From NCBI GenBank assembly GCA_934591725.1, contig CAKTPR010000117.1, positions 1 through 5,055 of the forward strand: a stretch of 5,055 nt of DNA. Reading direction: 5' to 3'. Below the pieces are notes generated by a model. It made no database searches. It was not told the DNA's origin and saw only the letters and a program-made list of their open reading frames with translations. Shown here piece after piece: positions 1 through 5,055 of this stretch. A program made the position numbers and the translations under genes. The stretch is from an uncultured Oscillospiraceae bacterium. GTDB taxonomy: Bacteria; Bacillota; Clostridia; Oscillospirales; Oscillospiraceae. The stretch's first letter is position 1. The number at the start of each line of letters is the position of its first letter.

Positions 1-456
1 TACACCAAGTCCGGCTCCGGCCCGTCCAAGAACGTCGGCACCGGTGAGTGCGTCATCGGCATCGGCTTCCTGCATGACGGCATCACCCAGATCGTTGACA
101 ACGGCTATGAGAACATCGAACTCATCATCCCCAGCACCGGCACCTCCTTCGAGATCGGCGCTACCGCTATCTTCAAGGGCTGCGCTCACCCCAACGCTGC
201 AAAGCTCTGGATCGAGTACGCTCTGTCTCCCGACTGCGTGAACCTCGCCAAGGACAACGGCTCCTACCAGTTCCTCGTCATTGACAACGCCGAGCAGCCC
301 ACTCAGGCAGCAGAGTTCGGCCTTGATCCCGACAACGTCATGGACTATGACTTCGAGGATGCAAAGCAGAACATCGGCACCTACATTGAGGAAGTCATGA
401 ACGCGATTGCCGCTGCCGGCGCTGACACCGGTGCGGATCGTTTCAAGACCGAGTGA
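1..456 (+). CDS. ABC importer solute-binding protein, probable ferric-iron type (C-terminal part)
   Basis: The reading frame is open from base 1 and ends at TGA 454-456, giving the last 151 residues; the start and signal/lipoprotein sequence lie outside the window. An in-frame GTG at 238 is internal and should not be taken as the start. Visible residues 50-80 (FEIGATAIFKG followed by HPNAAKLWIEYALSPDCV) match the family pattern of a 'G-x-A-I-x-K-G, x-H-P-x-A-A-K-x-x-x-x-x-x-L-S' block. Residues 115-130 (DYDFEDAKQNIGTYIEE) resemble the C-terminal helix of iron-binding FutA/FbpA-type proteins. It would capture substrate outside the membrane and deliver it to the permease encoded 80 bases downstream. 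Isoleucine is coded only by ATC (11) and ATT (3), never ATA, unlike the permease gene, which fits high expression. The metal-ligand tyrosines cannot be judged from this fragment, so iron specificity rests mainly on the permease and ATPase. Confidence 0.88.
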   Translation, partial: YTKSGSGPSKNVGTGECVIGIGFLHDGITQIVDNGYENIELIIPSTGTSFEIGATAIFKGCAHPNAAKLWIEYALSPDCVNLAKDNGSYQFLVIDNAEQPTQAAEFGLDPDNVMDYDFEDAKQNIGTYIEEVMNAIAAAGADTGADRFKTE

Positions 457-470
457 TCAATAATATCCGC

Positions 471-501
471 AAGGAAGGCGGCGCTGCCGCCTTCCTTTTT
501 T
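471..501 (+). terminator. Intrinsic terminator/attenuator between binding-protein and permease genes
   Basis: A perfect 12-bp stem (471-482 AAGGAAGGCGGC with 486-497) closes a 3-base loop (GCT) and runs into six T residues at 496-501. It starts 14 bases after the binding-protein stop codon. No promoter is recognisable in the 35 bases between it and the permease start, so the permease and ATPase are probably transcribed by partial read-through. Such an arrangement typically keeps the binding protein in excess over the membrane complex; that consequence is inferred. Confidence 0.88.
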
Positions 502-524
502 AGAATCTGAATCCTTTCAAAGAG

Positions 525-529
525 AGGAG
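525..529 (+). promoter_or_regulatory. Ribosome binding site of the permease gene
   Basis: AGGAG lies 7 bases before the ATG at 537, within an AGAGAGGAGA stretch. Its strength and spacing decide the start codon of the permease. Confidence 0.85.
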
Positions 530-536
530 AATACAT

Positions 537-2249
537 ATGGCAAGAAGCCAGGGCGCGGCGCTGGATCGGAAGAAGCTCATGGCCGACCCGATCATGGTCA
601 CGACCATCGTCGTGCTGATAACATTTCTGACTTTGTTTATTCTCTACCCGCTGGCGATACTGCTGGTGGATAGCTTCGTGAGCGACAATGGACTCACCTT
701 TGATATCTTCAAGCGCATCTTCAATATGCCGACCTTCACCAAGGCGATAACGAACACGCTGAAGGTGGGCTTCCTCGTCGGCATACTCTCCGCGCTCATA
801 GGTCTGCTGTTTGCGTATGTTGAGGTCTATGTGCGCATGAACAAATTCGTGGGGGGCCTGTTCAAGGTCGTGTCGATGCTGCCGGTCGTGTCACCGCCGT
901 TTGTGCTGTCGCTGTCGATGATAATGCTCTTCGGCAAGGCGGGCATCATCACGCGCTTCCTGCTCGGCATTTACGACAACAGCGTCTACGGCTACTGGGG
1001 CATCGTCATCGTCCAGACGCTGACCTTCTTCCCGGTCTGCTACATGATGCTCAAGGGACTGCTCAAGAACATTGACCCCTCGCTTGAGGAGGCCGCGCGC
1101 GACATGGGCGCGGGGCGTATGAAGGTGTTCACGAGCGTGACGCTGCCGCTGATGCTCCCCGGCCTCGGCAACGCCTTCCTTGTTACATTCATCGAGTCCA
1201 TCGCGGACTTTGCTAACCCCATGATAATCGGCGGCTCGTATGATACGCTGGCAACGACAATCTATCTCCAGATCACCGGCGCTTATGACAAGGCCGGCGC
1301 TGCGGCGATGGCGGTCGTGCTGCTGTGCATAACGCTGCTGATGTTCGCCGTGCAGAAGTATTACCTCGAAGCCAAGACCGCCGCGACGCTGACCGGCAAG
1401 GCCTCGCGCGGCAGAATGCTCATCGAGGACAAGAGCGTGCGCGTACCGCTGACGGTGCTCTGCGGGCTGGCAGCAGGCTTCGTTATCCTGATGTATATCT
1501 GCGTGCCCATCGGCTCCTTCTTCCCGACTTGGGGCTATAAGTTCTTCCCGCTCACGGGCAAGTGGTTCAAGCTCGTCTTCACGCGCTACCATGGCTTCCA
1601 GGCTTTCCGTGACTCCTTCGTGCTCTCGCTGATCGCCGCTCCGATAACGGCGCTGCTGAGCATGATAATCTCCTACCTCGTCGTAAAGCGCAGGTTCAGG
1701 GCCAAGGGCTTTATCGAGGCGGTGTCCATGCTCGCGATGGCCGTCCCCGGCACTGTTCTCGGCGTCGGCTACATCCGCGGCTTTGCAAGCGGCGTGTTCC
1801 ACACGGGCTTTCTGCAGGGCATCTACGGCACGGGGCTTATCCTCATCATCGTCTTTGTTGTCCGCTCCCTGCCGACCGGTACGCGCAGCGGTATCTCCGC
1901 GCTGCGGCAGATAGACAAGTCCATCGAGGAATCTGCCTACGACATGGGCGCGGACAGCTTCAAGGTATTCATGACCGTGACGCTCCCGCTCATTAAGGAC
2001 TCCTTCCTCTCCGGCCTTGTCACGGCCTTCGTGCGCAGCATAACCGCTATCTCCGCGATCATCCTGCTCGTGACGCCGCAGTTTCTGCTCATCACGGTGC
2101 AGATCAACGAGTTTGCGGAGAAGGGCTCCTACAGCCTTGCCTGCGCGTTTGCAACCATTCTTATCATCATCACCTACGGCGCGGTGCTGCTGATGAACCT
2201 GTTCATCAAGCACTTCGGCACCAGCAAGAAACTCAAGGAGGTCGACTGA
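537..2249 (+). CDS. ABC importer permease, two fused membrane domains (FbpB/AfuB-like, probable iron(III))
   Basis: This 570-residue inner-membrane protein contains two homologous binding-protein-dependent permease domains in one chain, so a single copy could form the whole translocation channel. By eye there are about 12 hydrophobic segments, near residues 20-44, 75-97, 108-132, 150-172, 205-228, 254-275, 304-328, 361-383, 394-418, 431-450, 486-512 and 535-556. Each half carries the cytoplasmic EAA loop that docks the ATPase: EEAARDMGAG at 184-193 ending in TLP 202-204, and EESAYDMGAD at 464-473 ending in TLP 482-484. The stretch ESIADFANPMIIGG (220-233) after the first EAA loop is characteristic of the ferric-iron permeases. 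The fused two-domain form is the usual one for FbpB/AfuB and also for some 2-aminoethylphosphonate permeases. The start is fixed by AGGAG 7 bases upstream. About a dozen ATA codons contrast with none in the adjacent binding-protein fragment. Transport function is secure; the substrate is inferred. Confidence 0.93.
   Translation: MARSQGAALDRKKLMADPIMVTTIVVLITFLTLFILYPLAILLVDSFVSDNGLTFDIFKRIFNMPTFTKAITNTLKVGFLVGILSALIGLLFAYVEVYVRMNKFVGGLFKVVSMLPVVSPPFVLSLSMIMLFGKAGIITRFLLGIYDNSVYGYWGIVIVQTLTFFPVCYMMLKGLLKNIDPSLEEAARDMGAGRMKVFTSVTLPLMLPGLGNAFLVTFIESIADFANPMIIGGSYDTLATTIYLQITGAYDKAGAAAMAVVLLCITLLMFAVQKYYLEAKTAATLTGKASRGRMLIEDKSVRVPLTVLCGLAAGFVILMYICVPIGSFFPTWGYKFFPLTGKWFKLVFTRYHGFQAFRDSFVLSLIAAPITALLSMIISYLVVKRRFRAKGFIEAVSMLAMAVPGTVLGVGYIRGFASGVFHTGFLQGIYGTGLILIIVFVVRSLPTGTRSGISALRQIDKSIEESAYDMGADSFKVFMTVTLPLIKDSFLSGLVTAFVRSITAISAIILLVTPQFLLITVQINEFAEKGSYSLACAFATILIIITYGAVLLMNLFIKHFGTSKKLKEVD
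2235..2241 (+). promoter_or_regulatory. Ribosome binding site of the ATPase gene, inside the permease 3' end
   Basis: AAGGAGG, a near-perfect anti-16S match, lies in the last codons of the permease gene, 11 bases before the ATG at 2253. The permease stop codon (2247-2249) sits between the site and that ATG, which suggests translational coupling of permease and ATPase. Confidence 0.85.
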
Positions 2250-2252
2250 GCC

Positions 2253-3329
2253 ATGGAAAAAACAAAGAAAGGCGTCCGTCTGGAGCATATCTCCAAAATA
2301 TATCAGGATCCCAAAACCGGCAAGGACTTCTATGCCGTGCATGATACCTCGCTCAACATCGAGCCGGGCAGCTTCGTGACTCTCCTCGGCCCCTCCGGCT
2401 GCGGCAAGACCACGACCCTGCGCATGATCGCGGGCTTTGAAAGCCCGGACGAGGGCGAAATTTACCTCGGCGAGGAGCCGATAAACGAGCTTACCCCGAA
2501 TAAGCGCGACACGGCGATGGTGTTCCAGAGCTACGCGCTTCTGCCGCACTATAACGTGTTCGATAACGTCGCCTACGGGCTCAAGCTGCGCAAGGTGCCG
2601 AAGGAGGAGATAAAGGAGCGCGTCATGAAGATCCTCGACCTCGTCGAGCTGACGGGGATGGAGGGGCGCATGACCAACCAGCTCTCCGGCGGTCAGCAGC
2701 AGCGCGTCGCGCTCGCCCGCGCGCTGGTCATCGAACCGTCCGTCCTGCTGTTCGATGAGCCGCTCTCGAACCTTGACGCGAAGCTGCGCGTCTCGATGCG
2801 CACGGAGATACGCCGCATCCAGCAGGAGGTCGGCATCACGGCCATCTATGTCACGCACGATCAGAGCGAGGCAATGGCGCTGTCGGATCAGATCATCATC
2901 ATGAACAAGGGCGTTGTCGCTCAGGTCGGCACCCCGCAGGAGATTTACTACCATCCGAACAGCGAGTTCGTCGCCGACTTCATCGGCGAAGCAAACTTCC
3001 TGCGCGGTACTCTCAAGAGCATTGACGGCGCTCAGGCTGTCATGAACATCGAGGGCACAGAGCTGCGCGTCGCGGCAGTTGACGGGCTCGAGGTAGGGAA
3101 GGACTACACGCTTGTCCTGCGTCCCGAAGCGGCGACGCTTGCCGACGAGGGCGGCCTGCCCTGCAAGGTCATTCTCAGCTGCTTCATGGGCTCGTACCAG
3201 AACTATCATGTCATGGTCGGGAACACTCTCGTGAAGCTCACCGAGAATAACCCCAAGAACAAGCGCATCTACGCCGTCGGCGAGGAGTGCAGCCTGCGCT
3301 TCGATCCGGACGCGGTGCACATTCTGTAA
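2253..3329 (+). CDS. ABC importer ATPase with C-terminal TOBE domain (FbpC/PotA-like)
   Basis: This 358-residue cytoplasmic ATP-hydrolysing subunit powers the importer. All nucleotide-binding motifs are intact: Walker A GPSGCGKT at 46-53, Q-loop glutamine 92 in FQSYALLPH, ABC signature LSGGQ at 144-148, Walker B VLLFDEP at 164-170, D-loop SNLD at 172-175 and the switch histidine 202 in THDQSEA. Residues from about 245 to the end form the TOBE-type beta extension typical of the PotA/FbpC/MalK/CysA group, where it takes part in dimer contacts and sometimes regulation. Length is normal for the group. The start is 3 bases after the permease stop, with AAGGAGG placed correctly upstream, so the genes are co-transcribed and probably translationally coupled. 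It is the last gene of the operon, followed by a strong terminator. The ATPase alone does not settle the substrate: polyamine, iron, thiamine and aminoethylphosphonate importers use near-identical subunits. Its partner permease favours iron. Confidence 0.94.
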   Translation: MEKTKKGVRLEHISKIYQDPKTGKDFYAVHDTSLNIEPGSFVTLLGPSGCGKTTTLRMIAGFESPDEGEIYLGEEPINELTPNKRDTAMVFQSYALLPHYNVFDNVAYGLKLRKVPKEEIKERVMKILDLVELTGMEGRMTNQLSGGQQQRVALARALVIEPSVLLFDEPLSNLDAKLRVSMRTEIRRIQQEVGITAIYVTHDQSEAMALSDQIIIMNKGVVAQVGTPQEIYYHPNSEFVADFIGEANFLRGTLKSIDGAQAVMNIEGTELRVAAVDGLEVGKDYTLVLRPEAATLADEGGLPCKVILSCFMGSYQNYHVMVGNTLVKLTENNPKNKRIYAVGEECSLRFDPDAVHIL

Positions 3330-3336
3330 AGGTCAG

Positions 3337-3398
3337 AAAAAAATTCGGCTCTGTGACAATGGCGGAACTGCCATTGTCACAGAGCCTTTGCTTTTATT
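3337..3398. terminator. Bidirectional intrinsic terminator between convergent genes
   Basis: A perfect 17-bp stem pairs 3347-3363 with 3370-3386 around a 6-base loop (GGAACT). On the + strand it is followed by TTTGCTTTTATT (3387-3398), overlapping the end of the acetyltransferase gene. On the - strand the seven A residues at 3337-3343 read as a T-run just past the hairpin. It can therefore end both the ATPase operon, whose stop is at 3327-3329, and the convergent acetyltransferase gene, whose stop is at 3394-3396. Confidence 0.9.
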
Positions 3399-3990
3399 CT
3401 ATCCCGTATTTTTCCTTCAGCTCCGGACGGATATCGTCAAAGCTTCTGACTGGCGCGGGTTCGGCGGCGTGTTCGCCGATATGCTTCTCCATCCAGACCA
3501 TGTCGTACCAGCGGCCGAACTTATACGCGCAGCCCGTGAACCTGCCGACGAACCTGTAGCCTAGATGCTCATGGAACTGCTCGCTGTTGAGCGTCAGGTA
3601 TTCGTCCGGCACCGTCGGGTGCGCGATGCAGGCGTTGACGTTCGTGATGTTCTGAAGCCTCAGCGCGCCCTCAAGCGCGTTGTACAGGAGCTTGCCGAGT
3701 CCGAGGTGCTTCGCGTCGGTGCGGATATATATGCTCGTCTCCACCGCCCATGCGTAGGCGGCGCGCTCCTTGAACGCGGAAGCGTAGGCATAGCCCATTA
3801 TCTCGCCGTCACGCTCGGCGACAAGGTAGGGATAGTGGCTGAGCGTATGCTCGATGCGCTCCCGGAACTCTTCTGTCGACGGGACTTCGTATTCAAAGGT
3901 GATGGCAGTGTTTTCAACGTAGGGCGCGTAGATCGCCAGCAGCTTCTCCGCGTCTTCAGTTTTTGCAATCCTCACATGGCAGCTGTCCAT
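3394..3990 (-). CDS. GNAT N-acetyltransferase, phosphinothricin acetyltransferase/MnaT-like
   Basis: This 198-residue soluble protein is predicted to transfer an acetyl group from acetyl-CoA to the amine of a small molecule. The N-terminal RIAKTEDAEKLLAIYAPYV (7-25), then NTAITFEYEVPS (27-38), is the usual opening of the PAT/YncA/MnaT branch, whose known members acetylate phosphinothricin, methionine sulfoximine or similar amino acids. The acetyl-CoA pyrophosphate loop is KHLGLGKLLY (94-103). It keeps both glycines of the Q/R-x-x-G-x-G/A pattern but has Lys in the first position. GRWYDMVWMEK (159-169) is the conserved closing strand of the branch, followed by about 29 polar and proline-containing residues. 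The start ATG (3988-3990) has AGAGGT 7 bases upstream; another ATG at 3995-3997 is out of frame. The gene is probably monocistronic, convergent with the ABC operon and divergent from the E2-like gene, so it has no clear functional tie to either. The exact substrate is unknown. Confidence 0.92.
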   Translation of the reverse strand: MDSCHVRIAKTEDAEKLLAIYAPYVENTAITFEYEVPSTEEFRERIEHTLSHYPYLVAERDGEIMGYAYASAFKERAAYAWAVETSIYIRTDAKHLGLGKLLYNALEGALRLQNITNVNACIAHPTVPDEYLTLNSEQFHEHLGYRFVGRFTGCAYKFGRWYDMVWMEKHIGEHAAEPAPVRSFDDIRPELKEKYGIE

Positions 3991-3997
3991 GCCGCAT

Positions 3998-4003
3998 ACC
4001 TCT
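3998..4003 (-). promoter_or_regulatory. Ribosome binding site of the acetyltransferase gene
   Basis: On the - strand AGAGGT precedes the ATG at 3990 by 7 bases. It supports that start over the out-of-frame ATG at 3995-3997, which would be almost in contact with the site. Confidence 0.75.
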
Positions 4004-4028
4004 TTTCATTTTTTTCAATTTAGCTGCA

Positions 4029-4057
4029 ATATTAGCACAGTGCGTCCACGTTTTCAA
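4029..4057 (-). promoter_or_regulatory. Probable sigma-A promoter of the acetyltransferase gene
   Basis: On the - strand TTGAAA (4057-4052) is followed after 17 bases by TAATAT (4034-4029), preceded by TG one base upstream, which makes an extended -10. The -35 matches consensus at 5 of 6 positions and the -10 at 4 of 6. The start of transcription would fall near 4022, giving a leader of roughly 30 bases before the ATG. Confidence 0.65.
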
Positions 4058-4110
4058 GCGGTTCCGACGGCATATTGCGTGAATTTTCAGACATTTGGTC
4101 AAGATTGTAC

Positions 4111-4139
4111 TTGTAATAACGCCGGATTGATAGTATAAT
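4111..4139 (+). promoter_or_regulatory. Probable sigma-A promoter of the E2-like gene
   Basis: TTGTAA (4111-4116) and a perfect TATAAT (4134-4139) are separated by 17 bases. Transcription would start near 4146, leaving an A-rich leader of about 35 bases before the ATG at 4181. TTGTA occurs twice in tandem (4105-4109 and 4111-4115) across the -35 region. It lies about 55 bases from the divergent acetyltransferase promoter, so the two do not overlap. Confidence 0.72.
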
Positions 4140-4180
4140 ACAAAAAGCTTAAAAAATTAAAAGCAAAGGCTGGATCAGAT

Positions 4181-5055
4181 ATGAGTACATACAAGCGCCG
4201 CTTCGGCGACAGGAAGGAAGGCCGGCTTCTCCGTTCCCTTCCCGCTTTCTCCAAGTTCATCCCCTATATCATGCCCACGCGCAACGACGCATCCAACCAG
4301 TATGAGGAGAGCTTCGAGGTCTCCGATGTTGACCGCCGCCTGCGTCAGCTCCGCGTTCAGGGCTATAAGGGCATCGGCATCCTGCACTTCATCATCGCGG
4401 CATATGTCCGCGGCGTGTCCATGCTTCCCGGCATCAACCGCTTCGTCGTCGGCCGCCGCATCTACGCGCGTGACGATATCTCCGTCGTCATGACCGTCAA
4501 GCGCAGCCTTTCCGTCGACGCTACGGAGACGACCATCAAAGTCCATTTTGAACCGACCGACACCATCTTCGACGTCTACCGCAAGATGAACGAGAAGATA
4601 GACGAGATCAAGGCTTCCGACGAAAACAACAACACCGAGGCCGTTGCCGAGACCTTCTGCCGCGCGCCGCGCTTCCTGCTCCGCTTCGCACTTGCGATCG
4701 TCCGTATGCTGGACTACTTCGGCTGGCTCCCCGAAAGCCTGACCGAGGCAAGCCCCTTCCACGGCTCGATGATCATTACCGACCTCGGCTCTCTGCGCAT
4801 TGGGCCTATCTTCCACCATATATATAACTTCGGTACGCTCCCGGTGTTCATCGCCTTCGGCGCGAAGCGTCATGCTTATGAGCTTGACCGCCACGGCAAT
4901 ATGGTCGACCATAAGTATGTTGACTGCAAGTTCGTCATGGATGAGCGCACGGTCGACGGGCACTATTACGCACAGTTCCTTCAGGCGATCCGCTATCTGT
5001 TCCAGCACCCTGAGGTGCTTGAGGCTCCCCCCTCCAGAGTCATTGACGATATTTA
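4181..5055 (+). CDS. Stand-alone 2-oxoacid dehydrogenase E2-type acyltransferase domain protein (3' end beyond window)
   Basis: The frame from ATG 4181 stays open to the window edge, giving 291 residues; the final two bases (TA) could begin Tyr or a stop. The sequence resembles the chloramphenicol-acetyltransferase-like catalytic domain of dihydrolipoamide acyltransferases. Evidence includes KFIPYIMPTRNDA (25-37), the FHALVAA-like segment ILHFIIAAYVRG (67-78), INRFVVGRRIYARDDISV (85-102), MIITDLGSL (197-205) and the terminal VMDERTVDGHYYAQFL (252-267). Lipoyl and peripheral-subunit-binding domains are absent and there is no neighbouring E1 or E3 gene, so membership in an ordinary dehydrogenase complex is unlikely. 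In the active-site motif, normally DHRxxDG, the histidine position is Glu255 while Asp259 and Gly260 remain, which argues against standard acyl transfer. Hydrophobic residues 162-185 may form a helix pair. The start follows a weak AAAGG (4165-4169) 11 bases upstream, and no alternative upstream ATG is in frame. Similar solo proteins occur in Clostridia as far as I recall; function is unknown. Confidence 0.82.
   Translation, partial: MSTYKRRFGDRKEGRLLRSLPAFSKFIPYIMPTRNDASNQYEESFEVSDVDRRLRQLRVQGYKGIGILHFIIAAYVRGVSMLPGINRFVVGRRIYARDDISVVMTVKRSLSVDATETTIKVHFEPTDTIFDVYRKMNEKIDEIKASDENNNTEAVAETFCRAPRFLLRFALAIVRMLDYFGWLPESLTEASPFHGSMIITDLGSLRIGPIFHHIYNFGTLPVFIAFGAKRHAYELDRHGNMVDHKYVDCKFVMDERTVDGHYYAQFLQAIRYLFQHPEVLEAPPSRVIDDI

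Noticed and set aside
44..241. A small Ser/Ala/Pro-rich + strand frame within the binding-protein gene
   Set aside because: It is a low-complexity out-of-frame translation of the GC-rich solute-binding-protein gene, which continues through this stretch in frame 1.
891..3320. An 809-codon open frame on the - strand, antisense to the permease and ATPase genes
   Set aside because: Its codons are exact reverse complements of the sense codons, because both sense genes happen to lie in the same frame. It is open only because TTA, CTA and TCA codons are avoided in these GC-rich genes; it ends at the first sense TCA (891-893). The product is rich in Arg, His, Asp and Glu with no domain signature, while the sense strand carries intact ABC motifs.
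3565..4023. A 152-codon + strand frame over the acetyltransferase gene
   Set aside because: It is the in-register antisense of the clearly conserved GNAT gene and has no credible ribosome site.
4147..4164. GCTT and AAGC flanking an A-rich stretch in the leader of the E2-like gene, as a possible hairpin or operator
   Set aside because: The 4-bp arms enclose a 10-base AT-only loop, which is too weak to be meaningful and is expected by chance in such AT-rich DNA.
4175..5008. A 277-codon open frame on the - strand opposite the E2-like gene
   Set aside because: It is codon-register antisense to the E2-like gene, which has a promoter and recognisable family motifs. The antisense product has no recognisable domain.

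Overview
The window looks like ordinary chromosomal DNA from a GC-rich anaerobic Firmicute, most likely a gut clostridium of the Oscillospiraceae/Ruminococcaceae type. That placement is an inference from three things: strong AGGAGG-type ribosome sites, coding regions rich in C- and G-ending codons next to AT-rich intergenic DNA with sigma-A-like promoters, and a stand-alone E2-like acyltransferase of a kind I associate from memory with Clostridia. No mobile element, repeat array, tRNA or rRNA is visible.

Bases 1-3329 hold the end of a three-gene ABC importer operon read on the + strand. First comes the C-terminal 151 residues of a periplasmic-type (here lipoprotein-type) solute-binding protein. 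It is followed by a two-domain fused permease (537-2249) and an ATPase (2253-3329). The permease and binding-protein features fit the ferric-iron family (FbpABC/AfuABC/FutABC) best. A close relative such as the 2-aminoethylphosphonate importers cannot be excluded. A strong hairpin terminator (471-501) lies between the binding-protein gene and the permease gene, so the binding protein is probably made in excess over the membrane complex.

Bases 3330-3393 hold a long perfect hairpin with a T-run on both strands. It serves the ATPase gene and the convergent gene on the other strand.

Bases 3394-3990 (- strand) encode a GNAT acetyltransferase of the phosphinothricin-acetyltransferase/MnaT-like group. 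Bases 3991-4180 are a divergent intergenic region with one recognisable promoter for each side.

From 4181 to beyond the window end, the + strand encodes a solo 2-oxoacid-dehydrogenase E2-type catalytic domain. It has no lipoyl or subunit-binding domain, and the usual catalytic histidine position is occupied by glutamate. This is the most interesting item in an otherwise conventional window. I see no evidence of a new multi-gene system.
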